NCBI GenBank assembly: GCA_018657655.1
Contig: JABHWQ010000275.1
Span: forward strand, 1-7,487
DNA: 7,487 nt
Direction of reading: 5' to 3'
Origin: Chloroflexota bacterium
Lineage (GTDB): Bacteria; Chloroflexota; Dehalococcoidia; SZUA-161; SpSt-899
The first letter of the stretch is position 1, and every line of letters starts with the position of its first letter. Positions 1 through 5,098 of this stretch are shown here, piece after piece. The notes beneath the pieces were generated by a model. It saw nothing but the letters and a program-made list of their open reading frames with translations, ran no database searches and had not been told where the DNA came from. Made by a program: the position numbers and the translations under genes.

Positions 1-36
1 CTTTTCATTGTTAATAATACCGTTATAGATTATCTC

Positions 37-849
37 TTAGTCAACCATGCTGTAGCCACCACTGACACTCATGGTCTGGCCCGTGATATAGTCAGAAAGA
101 GTGGAAGCATAGAACAGAACTGCCTTGGCAATATCGATATTGGTGCCCATCCGGCCAATCGGATATGCCTTGGACATTTTGGCCCGCTGCTCCTCAGGAA
201 TCTTTTCCTGGGTAATGCCTTTGCCAAAACCTTCCTCGGAGAAAATGCTGATGCTGCTGACTTCATCATCGTTCATCGGGATGGTAGCGCCGGGGCAGAT
301 GCAGTTGAAAGTGATGTTATTGCGGCTATACTCGCGAGTCAGCGATTTGGAAAGAGCAATAACACCTGCCTTGCAAGCACCGTAGACAGCTTCTCGGAAT
401 TCACCCATGCGACCTGCATCGGAGGAAATGTTTACTACCTTTCCAGCTTTCTTCTCGATGAAGTGTGGCAGGATAGCCCGGTTACAGTAGATATTGCTCT
501 TGAGATTGAGGTTGATTTCCTTGTCATACTCTTCGAGCGGTTTCTCCAGGAAGAACCGGTCGTAGGTCCAACCGACGTTGTTCACCAACACATCAACTCC
601 GCCATTGTCCGCAATGGCCTTGTCAACCATCGCCTGTACCGAATCAAAGTTCGTCACATCTGTTTTGATAACACTTGCTTTGCCGCCATCAGCGACGATC
701 TTATCTGCCACTTTTTGTGCGGCATCTTCCATGATATCAGCGATCACCACGTTCATGCCAGCGCCCGCCAGTGTTAATGATATCGCTCGTCCGATATTAG
801 AACCACCACCGGTCACGATGACGGTCTTTCCAGCTACTCCTAGATCCAT
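37..849 (-). CDS. SDR-family NAD(P)-dependent oxidoreductase, BadH/FabG-like
   Basis: This 270-residue protein is a classical short-chain dehydrogenase/reductase, a cytoplasmic enzyme that interconverts a hydroxyl and a keto group using NAD(P). It is full length for the family. The Rossmann glycine motif TGGGSNIG lies at residues 13-20. An acidic residue, D38, ends beta-2, which favours NAD(H) over NADP(H). NNVG follows at 90-93, and the catalytic triad is S143, Y156 and K160 (YGACK), then PG at 186-187. The overall pattern resembles 2-hydroxycyclohexanecarboxyl-CoA dehydrogenase (BadH) and FabG-type enzymes, but substrate cannot be read from sequence. The start at 849 is fixed by an AGGAGG at 858-863, eight bases upstream. 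It is transcribed divergently from the DUF1461 gene, with a consensus promoter at 910-939. No partner gene of a CoA-ester pathway is in the window. The family call is secure; the substrate is unknown. Confidence 0.93.
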   Translation of the reverse strand: MDLGVAGKTVIVTGGGSNIGRAISLTLAGAGMNVVIADIMEDAAQKVADKIVADGGKASVIKTDVTNFDSVQAMVDKAIADNGGVDVLVNNVGWTYDRFFLEKPLEEYDKEINLNLKSNIYCNRAILPHFIEKKAGKVVNISSDAGRMGEFREAVYGACKAGVIALSKSLTREYSRNNITFNCICPGATIPMNDDEVSSISIFSEEGFGKGITQEKIPEEQRAKMSKAYPIGRMGTNIDIAKAVLFYASTLSDYITGQTMSVSGGYSMVD

Positions 850-909
850 TGTTGATGCCTCCTAATGAAGTATTTTAAGTATAAGGGCAATCGCCCAAAC
901 CAACTAATA

Positions 910-939
910 ATTATATTTGGGACAGTTACTTCATGTCAA
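910..939 (-). promoter_or_regulatory. Promoter of the SDR gene
   Basis: Read on the minus strand, a perfect -35 TTGACA (934-939) is followed 18 bases later by a perfect -10 TATAAT (910-915). Transcription would start near 903, leaving a leader of about 50 nt that includes the AGGAGG ribosome site at 858-863. Within that leader GGGC (885-888) and GCCC (893-896) can form a small 4-bp hairpin with loop AATC. The match to the sigma-70/SigA consensus is seen directly; activity is inferred. Confidence 0.75.
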
Positions 940-946
940 CCTTGAG

Positions 947-975
947 ATAACACGATTTTTACGTAAACGTGTCAT
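947..975. promoter_or_regulatory. Candidate operator between divergent promoters
   Basis: A perfect 10-bp palindrome TTTACGTAAA (958-967) lies between the two back-to-back promoters. Around it are arms ATAACACG (947-954) and CGTGTCAT (968-975), complementary at seven of eight positions. The site sits just upstream of both -35 boxes (934-939 on the minus strand, 979-984 on the plus strand), so one bound regulator could affect both genes. No regulator gene is in the window, so this is inference from position and symmetry. Confidence 0.4.
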
Positions 976-978
976 TTG

Positions 979-1007
979 TTGACAAGCAATCTGCATCTCC
1001 CTACTAT
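979..1007 (+). promoter_or_regulatory. Promoter of the DUF1461 gene
   Basis: A perfect -35 TTGACA (979-984) is followed after 17 bases by TACTAT (1002-1007), four of six matches to TATAAT. TATACA at 1005-1010 is an alternative -10 with a poorer spacing of 20. Transcription would begin near 1014, only about four bases before the ATG at 1018. The box overlaps the region just after the alternative TTG start at 976, which makes that upstream start unlikely. Confidence 0.6.
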
Positions 1008-1017
1008 ACAACTAAGC

Positions 1018-1722
1018 ATGAAAGTAATGAGAATCACTCCGGTCATCATTTTTGCCATATGCATTCCGCTGTTGCTAGTATCATCAAACGTCAGATTTGT
1101 TGTAAGTGAAACATTTTTGTATCAATACGGCTTTGATAAATATGATATCGATGAAGTTACTGGCATTGAAAACGACAACCTTATTAACGCTGCCAAAGAC
1201 CTTATTCACTACTTTAATTCAGGGGAGGATTCTGCTCAAATCCAAGTTCTAAAAGATGGTCAATTAATTGACCTCTTCAGCCTGCGCGAAATCGACCATT
1301 TGAAAGATGTGAAGGATATCATACAACTGTTCTATATGTTTCAGTGGATTACATTAGGTTACATGGTGGCGTACATCGCGTTTGGATTCATCAGTCAAAA
1401 ACGAGTTTTTTTTGGCACACTAGCTCAAGGATTGTTTTTCGGCAGCATCTTCACACTTGCCCTGTTTGCTTTTGCGGGAATATGGGCTCTTATTGATTTC
1501 GATAATCTCTTCCTTACTTTCCACGAGGTAAGCTTTACTAATGACTTGTGGATACTTGATCCTTCACAAGACTATCTTATAATGATGTTTCCAGAGGATT
1601 TCTTTATGGATGCCGCATTTCTTCTTGTTGGGGGAACTGTACTCGAGGCACTGGTTCTTGGCGGAAGCTCATGGACATACATTCGTCATATTAAGAAGCA
1701 TCAGGTTAGCATGACTGATTAA
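1018..1722 (+). CDS. DUF1461 (TIGR01906-type) integral membrane protein
   Basis: The protein has 234 residues from the ATG at 1018. Hydrophobic segments at about 7-23, 104-125, 131-158 and 197-216 suggest four transmembrane helices. A hydrophilic stretch of about 80 residues between helices 1 and 2 is probably extracytoplasmic. Landmarks fitting DUF1461/TIGR01906 are the YF in LIHYFNSGE (62-70), LREIDHLKDVKD (89-100), and the segment FHEVSFTNDLWILDP (168-182) followed by FPEDFF (191-196). The family has no established function, so none is assigned. The frame stays open upstream to a TTG at 976, but that codon precedes the promoter. There is no SD before 1018, and the predicted mRNA leader is about four bases. 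The second ATG at 1027 is an alternative start. The gene is divergent from the SDR gene and convergent with fmdB, which ends 31 bases away. Confidence 0.85.
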   Translation: MKVMRITPVIIFAICIPLLLVSSNVRFVVSETFLYQYGFDKYDIDEVTGIENDNLINAAKDLIHYFNSGEDSAQIQVLKDGQLIDLFSLREIDHLKDVKDIIQLFYMFQWITLGYMVAYIAFGFISQKRVFFGTLAQGLFFGSIFTLALFAFAGIWALIDFDNLFLTFHEVSFTNDLWILDPSQDYLIMMFPEDFFMDAAFLLVGGTVLEALVLGGSSWTYIRHIKKHQVSMTD

Positions 1723-1753
1723 TGAAAGTTGAGGATGGAAGCCTGATTTCAAC

Positions 1754-1987
1754 CTAATTGCACGTGGCACAACTGTTAGCCGAACAACCGGCACATGAAC
1801 TCCCACCGCCACTTATCGGGGCAGATAAACCGGAGTAATCCTTGGAAAACGTGGCGAAAGCTGAAACTAACCGTTTGGCTTCCACATTACATTCATGACA
1901 CTTAGCGGGTTCGTCTGACTGGCTAAAAGACCGAAGTAAATCGAAGTTCTGATCACACTTTGGACAGCAATATTCATAGATAGGCAT
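1754..1987 (-). CDS. FmdB-family zinc-ribbon regulatory protein
   Basis: This 77-residue protein matches the FmdB/CxxC_CxxC_SSSS putative regulatory family. It opens with the diagnostic MPIYEYCCPKC, and two cysteine pairs (C8/C11 and C30/C33) should bind one zinc ion. A glycine/serine-rich segment (60-64) leads to a second cysteine cluster at C65, C68, C73 and C76, the usual tail of the family. FmdB was named from proteins near formamidase and acetamidase genes, but its molecular role is not established. The start at 1987 is supported by GGAGAG six bases upstream and by its own promoter at 2007-2035. It appears monocistronic: the next gene on the left converges, and the next minus-strand gene on the right (nadC) lies beyond a terminator. 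The family call is firm; the function is unknown. Confidence 0.92.
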   Translation of the reverse strand: MPIYEYCCPKCDQNFDLLRSFSQSDEPAKCHECNVEAKRLVSAFATFSKDYSGLSAPISGGGSSCAGCSANSCATCN

Positions 1988-2006
1988 CTTTTTCTCTCCA
2001 TAAACT

Positions 2007-2035
2007 ATCGTACATCCTGACCTATATCAAGTCAA
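2007..2035 (-). promoter_or_regulatory. Promoter of fmdB-like gene
   Basis: On the minus strand TTGACT (2030-2035, five of six to consensus) and TACGAT (2007-2012, four of six) are separated by the ideal 17 bases. Transcription would begin near 2000 and give a short leader of about 13 nt that includes the GGAGAG ribosome site just before the ATG at 1987. Confidence 0.6.
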
Positions 2036-2049
2036 GGCTACTGACTTCA
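2027..2049. promoter_or_regulatory. Inverted repeat overlapping the fmdB -35 box
   Basis: Arms TCAAGTCA (2027-2034) and TGACTTCA (2042-2049) are complementary at seven of eight positions, including a perfect six-base core AAGTCA/TGACTT, with a 7-bp spacer. The left arm overlaps the -35 box of the fmdB promoter, the usual position for a repressor site or an adjacent activator site. No T-tract follows, so a terminator role is not supported. Function is inferred from position only. Confidence 0.35.
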
Positions 2050-2105
2050 ATTATTTAATGGTCAAGTAGCATATTTTCTCTATCAGCGCAAGGACTTTCG
2101 AGCTA

Positions 2106-2133
2106 TTGTCTTATTTGGCGCTCACGGTAGAAT
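2106..2133 (+). promoter_or_regulatory. Possible promoter for the 2.2-kb intergenic transcript
   Basis: TTGTCT (2106-2111, four of six) and TAGAAT (2128-2133, five of six) are 16 bases apart on the plus strand. Transcription would start near 2140, about 40 bases before the strong ribosome site and short ORF at 2181, and could run to the terminator ending at 2420. This is a moderate match, given weight mainly by its position. Confidence 0.4.
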
Positions 2134-2180
2134 TGATTATGGATCAAACGTTGAGCACTTGCTCATGGGGAGGTGACAAC

Positions 2181-2225
2181 ATGACGGTCATGAAAATGTA
2201 TGGAGTATGGCAGGTTGATTTATGA
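2181..2225 (+). CDS. Short ORF, 14 codons, strong ribosome site
   Basis: The ORF encodes MTVMKMYGVWQVDL. Its ATG follows GGGAGGTGA (2168-2176), close to the perfect complement of the 16S 3' end, at ideal spacing. That is the strongest ribosome site in the window, and it is what makes this ORF credible. Three of the first six residues are methionine, but there is no run of a single amino acid that would mark a classic attenuation leader. Its TGA stop overlaps the ATG at 2222 as ATGA, a typical translational-coupling arrangement, and a 7-bp GC-rich hairpin begins two bases later. The start codon lies in a small inverted repeat (2180-2192). Function is unknown; a chance ORF cannot be excluded. 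Confidence 0.35.
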   Translation: MTVMKMYGVWQVDL

Positions 2226-2383
2226 AGCCCTGCTCACAAGGCAGGGCGGACGCAGACCTGGATAAGGTTCATGTTCCTCAGAATATAGGGTGATTGCCTG
2301 ACCAAGGCAGGCCTAATCCAGCATTAATTACTGGTGAGGACATAGCCAAGTTCAGATACCAATCGGATAGTTTTAGCAAATAA
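2222..2383 (+). pseudogene. Short reading frame interrupted by one in-frame TGA
   Basis: From the ATG at 2222, which overlaps the stop of the preceding short ORF, the frame runs 23 codons (beginning MKPCSQGRADADLD). It then meets TGA at 2291-2293, continues 29 more codons (including NPALITGEDIAKFRYQSD) and ends at TAA 2381-2383, just before the terminator. The part after the TGA reads like ordinary soluble protein. Both parts contain the in-frame repeat QGR(A/P), encoded by the shared CAAGGCAGG. Three readings are possible: a decayed small gene, a TGA decoded as an amino acid, or chance open frame inside a structured RNA. The hairpin after the TGA is close to it, but its apical loop begins only about seven bases downstream. 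That is nearer than in well-known bacterial selenocysteine insertion elements, so selenocysteine is not favoured. I do not recognise the protein. Confidence 0.25.
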
Positions 2384-2386
2384 ATG

Positions 2387-2420
2387 AAAAGGGGGGCACT
2401 GCAAAAGGCCCCTCTTTTTT
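2387..2420 (+). terminator. Strong intrinsic terminator, probably bidirectional
   Basis: An 11-bp stem pairs 2387-2397 (AAAAGGGGGGC) with 2408-2418, with one G-T pair, a 10-base loop and a run of six T at 2415-2420. It ends the plus-strand transcript arising near 2140. On the minus strand the same stem is followed by TTTTCATTTATTT, so it should also stop transcription from nadC, which ends 30 bases away at 2450. Confidence 0.8.
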
Positions 2421-2449
2421 CGTTTTAAAGATCAATAGTCACTTCGGAA

Positions 2450-3304
2450 TCAACTCAACTCTATCTCCAAACTGATATCCAGAGCTTTTACAGAGTGAGT
2501 GAGTGCTCCAACTGAGATATAATCTACACCGGTTTTAGCTACAGCACCAACATTGTCCAGTGTTATGCCCCCAGATGCCTCGGTAAGAGTAGTTCCCTTG
2601 GCCGCTTTCACGGCACGTCTCATATCCATCAGTCCCATATTATCCAATAGAATGATATCAGCCCCGGCAGCAACTGCTTCCTGGGCTTCTTTTGGCGTTT
2701 CTACCTCTATCTCTATGGTCACAGTCAATGGCGTATTTTCTCGAGCTTTTCTGACGGCATCTGACACCCCCATACCGCTAGCCCACATCACCATCAAGTG
2801 ATTGTCTTTGATGAGCACCTGCTCCCCAAGATTCTGCCGATGGTTGTGACCTCCCCCAACCTTTACGGCATACTTCTCAAAAATGCGCAATCCCGGTGTG
2901 GTTTTTCGGGTATCTAGTATCTTAGCCTTTGTATCCGAAACAGCTTCGACATATTTTGCTGTTTCGGTAGCAACACCACTCAATCGCTGCAGGAAATTAA
3001 GAGCTACCCTTTCAGCTTTTAGTATGCTTGCCGCTTTTCCGGTGATTGAAGCAACCCGATCTCCAGGTTCGACTTTCATACCATCCTGAACAAGTCTTTC
3101 AAACCGAATTGAAGAGTCAACCTGCTCGAAAGTCATTTCAGCTACTTGTATACCAGCGAGTACTCCTCTGGACTTCATCAATAGTGAGGCCTTCCCAATC
3201 ACGCTTGGGGATATCAGGGCCTCGGTAGTGATATCGCCTTGCCCAAGATCCTCTTCGAGCGCTTTTACAACTATCGACTTAATTCGACTCACTGAAGGTT
3301 TCAT
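2450..3304 (-). CDS. nadC: Nicotinate-nucleotide diphosphorylase (carboxylating), quinolinate phosphoribosyltransferase
   Basis: NadC converts quinolinate and PRPP to nicotinate mononucleotide, CO2 and pyrophosphate, the third step of de novo NAD synthesis, in the cytoplasm. The 284 residues are the usual full length. An N-terminal alpha/beta domain (about 1-110) precedes the barrel. Family landmarks are EDLGQGDIT (18-26), ERVALNFLQRLSG (98-110), DTRKTTPGLR (131-140), GGGHNHR (150-156), KDNH (166-169), EIEVET (198-203), LLDNM (219-223), EASGGI (242-247) and SVGALTHS (264-271). The basic residues in these motifs form the quinolinate and phosphate sites in characterised enzymes. The gene follows the aminotransferase with a TAATG overlap at 3304, so translation is likely coupled, and only a weak AGGA lies upstream. 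A shared terminator lies just downstream. The genes for quinolinate formation (nadA, nadB or an aspartate dehydrogenase) are not nearby. Identification is secure. Confidence 0.96.
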   Translation of the reverse strand: MKPSVSRIKSIVVKALEEDLGQGDITTEALISPSVIGKASLLMKSRGVLAGIQVAEMTFEQVDSSIRFERLVQDGMKVEPGDRVASITGKAASILKAERVALNFLQRLSGVATETAKYVEAVSDTKAKILDTRKTTPGLRIFEKYAVKVGGGHNHRQNLGEQVLIKDNHLMVMWASGMGVSDAVRKARENTPLTVTIEIEVETPKEAQEAVAAGADIILLDNMGLMDMRRAVKAAKGTTLTEASGGITLDNVGAVAKTGVDYISVGALTHSVKALDISLEIELS

Positions 3305-4497
3305 TAGCCCATCCTGTTAATAAGTTCTCCGATTCTATCCAATCCAGAGATAATATTTTCCATTGATGTAGCATATGAAAGGCGCAAATAGTTATCGGCG
3401 CCAAACGGACTACCTGGCAATACAGCTACCATGGCTTCAGAAAGCAGCAACTCGGTCATATCCATCGAGTTGTTTATCGTTTGCCCGTTTATTGATTTAC
3501 CAAAAATACCAGATATGTTTACAAAAGCATAGAACGCCCCCTGAGGCATCAGACAAGTAAACCCTGGTATTTGGTTCAATCGTTCAACCATATAGTTCCT
3601 TCGTTTCTCAAACTCCACCGTCATTTGTTGAACCGGTTCCTGCGTTCCACTTAGGGCTGCCACTGCTGCTTTTTGGGCGATTGATGTAGGATTGGAGGTT
3701 GAGTGATCCTGAAGATTAGACATAGCCCCGATAATTGCCTTGTCCCCGGCAACATAGCCAATTCTCCAGCCAGTCATGGAATAGGCCTTGGAAACTCCGT
3801 TAACTACCAGTGTTCTGGCTTTTATTTCAGGGTTTAGCGAAGCAATGCTAACCTGCTTGAAACCATCATAGACAATTTTATCGTATATCTCATCGGAGAT
3901 TACCCAAATACCATTTTCAACCGCGACCGAAGCAATGGACTTAAGCTCTTCTTCAGAGTACACAGATCCAGTTGGATTGCTAGGGCTATTCAATATAAGT
4001 AACTTTGTCTTCTTAGTTAAATGCTCCGACAGCATCTCAGCATTAATCCTAAAACCACTTTCTTCATCAGTATCAATGACAACAGGCGTTGCCCCTGCTA
4101 CCCTGATTTGCTCAGGATAACTTACCCAATATGGTGAAGGCAGGATAACTTCATCACCTGCATCACACAATACCTGGATGCAGTTATATATGCTATGTTT
4201 TGCCCCACATGAAACGATTACTTCAGATGGCTCATAATCTAATCCACTGTCTTCTTTGAATCTATTGCATACAGCCTGTTTCAATTCCGGTATACCTGAC
4301 GTTGGCGTATACTTTGTAAATCCTTCTGATATCGCTTTAATAGCTTCCTGCTTTATATGTTCGGGGGTATCAAAGTCTGGCTCTCCCGCTCCAAATCCAA
4401 TTATATCGATTCCTTCCGCGCGCATCGCTTTGGCTCTTGCCGTAATCCCCAAGGTGAGCGACGGGTTTATCGATTGTGCCCTCGCTGACAACATCAT
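3304..4497 (-). CDS. aspB: Aspartate aminotransferase, PLP-dependent class I
   Basis: This is a 397-residue fold-type I aminotransferase of the AspB (Igamma) group. It would transfer the amino group between aspartate and 2-oxoglutarate in the cytoplasm, linking oxaloacetate to amino-acid and NAD precursors. Visible landmarks are KYTPTSG (62-68), W124 in SPYW, SPSNPTG (171-177) with the conserved N174, SDEIY (201-205) with D202 and Y205 for the cofactor ring, the Schiff-base lysine K237 in SKAYSMTGWRIGY, R245, and the carboxylate-binding R372 in YLRLSYA. The frame is open to an ATG at 4551, but that codon lies upstream of the -35 box. The start at 4497 is chosen because GGAGGGAG (4503-4510) precedes it at good spacing and because the family begins near LSARA. 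An adjacent ATG at 4494 is equally possible. It is the first gene of an operon with nadC. The exact amino donor is inferred from the family. Confidence 0.93.
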   Translation of the reverse strand: MMLSARAQSINPSLTLGITARAKAMRAEGIDIIGFGAGEPDFDTPEHIKQEAIKAISEGFTKYTPTSGIPELKQAVCNRFKEDSGLDYEPSEVIVSCGAKHSIYNCIQVLCDAGDEVILPSPYWVSYPEQIRVAGATPVVIDTDEESGFRINAEMLSEHLTKKTKLLILNSPSNPTGSVYSEEELKSIASVAVENGIWVISDEIYDKIVYDGFKQVSIASLNPEIKARTLVVNGVSKAYSMTGWRIGYVAGDKAIIGAMSNLQDHSTSNPTSIAQKAAVAALSGTQEPVQQMTVEFEKRRNYMVERLNQIPGFTCLMPQGAFYAFVNISGIFGKSINGQTINNSMDMTELLLSEAMVAVLPGSPFGADNYLRLSYATSMENIISGLDRIGELINRMG

Positions 4498-4519
4498 AAT
4501 GGCTCCCTCCAAATGTACA

Positions 4520-4547
4520 TATTTACAGTTTTGGAAGTCTGTGTCAA
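4520..4547 (-). promoter_or_regulatory. Promoter of the aspB-nadC operon
   Basis: On the minus strand a perfect TTGACA (4542-4547) is followed after 16 bases by TAAATA (4520-4525), three of six to consensus. Shifting by one base gives AAATAT preceded by TGT, an extended -10 form. Transcription would start near 4513, giving a leader of about 16 nt that holds little more than the GGAGGGAG ribosome site. Confidence 0.5.
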
Positions 4548-4891
4548 GCATTTGGGTAATATCATAATTCCGTCACTACTATTTTGGAAAACAAATCCAT
4601 TTTCCTTACTGACAACCTGAGGCTAACTTTGAGGGTTAACCCCCAACCGAAACACTGGTCAACACTGTATTCCCAAACTGTTCAAAAGAGGCAGAATAGT
4701 TGTGCTAAGACGGCTCAATAGCAATCAATGCATGTTATAGACTTGGCATATTCTAAAAATGACGCTAGCACATGTGGCACTGTTGTCAATAATCAACACA
4801 GAAATGCAGATAGATAGTACGATTCTACCATCATCGGAATTACCTTTGGCCTATTTACCCCAGCAGGAACGACTGATACGATCAAAGTTGC

Positions 4892-4934
4892 CATGGTATT
4901 CAATAGGCAAATAGCAAAACTTTACAATACCATG
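4892..4934. repeat. Perfect 9-bp inverted repeat upstream of pilins
   Basis: CATGGTATT (4892-4900) and AATACCATG (4926-4934) are perfectly complementary and separated by 25 bases. The right arm overlaps a TACAAT -10 candidate (4923-4928). The pair could be a regulator-binding site, a leader stem with a large loop, or the remains of a mobile element; no flanking duplication was noticed. No T-tract follows, so it is not an intrinsic terminator. Confidence 0.45.
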
Positions 4935-4936
4935 AT

Positions 4937-4952
4937 TAAATGAAAAGGGGGG
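4937..4952 (+). repeat. 16-mer shared with the terminator at 2.4 kb
   Basis: TAAATGAAAAGGGGGG here is identical to 2381-2396, where its A/G part forms the left arm of the intrinsic terminator. Here no matching C-rich right arm follows, so no terminator forms. Chance sharing of a 16-mer in a window this size is uncommon, although the A and G runs raise the odds. Confidence 0.4.
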
Positions 4953-5098
4953 TGATACTTCTTTATTTAATGGAGAATAAACTTATCTGCAATACAATGA
5001 ACTTTAGATACATAACAACAGGATGTTCCAAGAAATAAACAACGCAATAAAGCAAACATCAAAGGATATACATATAATAGAGGAGGGTTCCCAATACA

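Larger units (their letters stand above)
2140..2420 (+). ncRNA. Candidate small transcript of unknown family
   Basis: This is the gene-free gap between fmdB and nadC. A promoter-like pair, a terminator and several inverted repeats suggest a self-contained RNA of about 280 nt. Hairpins visible are CATGA/TCATG (2180-2192, loop CGG, covering the first ATG), GCCCTGC/GCAGGGC (2227-2233 with 2241-2247) and GCCTG/CAGGC (2296-2300 with 2308-2312). A longer-range stem can form between CTGGAT (2258-2263) and ATCCAG (2316-2321). The two GC-rich hairpins share the 9-mer CAAGGCAGG (2237-2245 and 2303-2311). The nearest downstream gene, nadC, runs the opposite way, so this is not a leader of a downstream protein gene. 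It may be a non-coding RNA, a dual-function RNA or a small-protein mRNA (see 2181-2225 and 2222-2383). No known RNA family was recognised. Confidence 0.35.
4548..5098. other. Long intergenic region upstream of the pilin genes, no gene recognised
   Basis: About 550 bases separate the aspB promoter from the first pilin, with no ORF that looks like a gene. Visible are a 10-bp palindrome GGGTTAACCC (4633-4642), an 8-bp palindrome CACATGTG (4769-4776), the 9-bp inverted repeat at 4892-4934 and a 16-mer repeat at 4937-4952. A 22-codon ORF at 4970-5038 sits about 13 bases after a G-rich tract and is not convincing. No strong pilin promoter stands out. TACAAT at 4923-4928 and again at 4993-4998 are the best -10 boxes, each lacking a good -35. 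A TATAAT at 5073-5078 lies too close to the ribosome site to be the promoter of a normal leader. Confidence 0.5.

Noticed and set aside
1..8. ATG AAA AG on the minus strand at the left edge as the start of a further gene.
   Set aside because: Only eight bases are visible and no ribosome site precedes it.
976..1017. Upstream TTG start giving a 14-residue longer DUF1461 protein.
   Set aside because: The TTG lies at or before the -35 box of the best promoter, and the extra residues do not resemble a membrane-protein N-terminus.
2218..2275. Cyclic-di-GMP-I (GEMM) riboswitch resemblance: a hairpin followed by GGACGCAGACC.
   Set aside because: The conserved upstream CACGCA and GCAAACC block is absent and no gene follows on the plus strand, so the likeness is limited to one short motif.
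2225..2290. TPP-riboswitch-like words on the minus strand (CTGAG, GAACCTTATCC, CTGCG).
   Set aside because: The order resembles a THI element, but the spacing between CTGAG and GAACC is too short for the P3 arm, ACCC is missing, and no thiamine gene lies downstream on that strand.
2291..2312. Selenocysteine insertion at the TGA with an adjacent hairpin.
   Set aside because: The hairpin loop lies too close to the TGA for a typical bacterial SECIS, no selenoprotein family is recognisable, and no sel genes are in the window.
4498..4551. Upstream ATG start of the aminotransferase at 4551.
   Set aside because: The first codons contain the -35 box, and a strong ribosome site precedes the ATG at 4497, where the family normally starts.
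4765..4795. Sigma-54-like TGGCAC near 4775, since some pilin genes use RpoN.
   Set aside because: No GC doublet is present at the required -12 spacing and no enhancer-binding regulator gene is visible.
4970..5038. 22-codon ORF (starts MENKLICN) after a G-rich tract upstream of pilin 1.
   Set aside because: Spacing from the G-rich tract is long (about 13 bases), the start is ambiguous with an in-frame GTG at 4952, and nothing else supports it.
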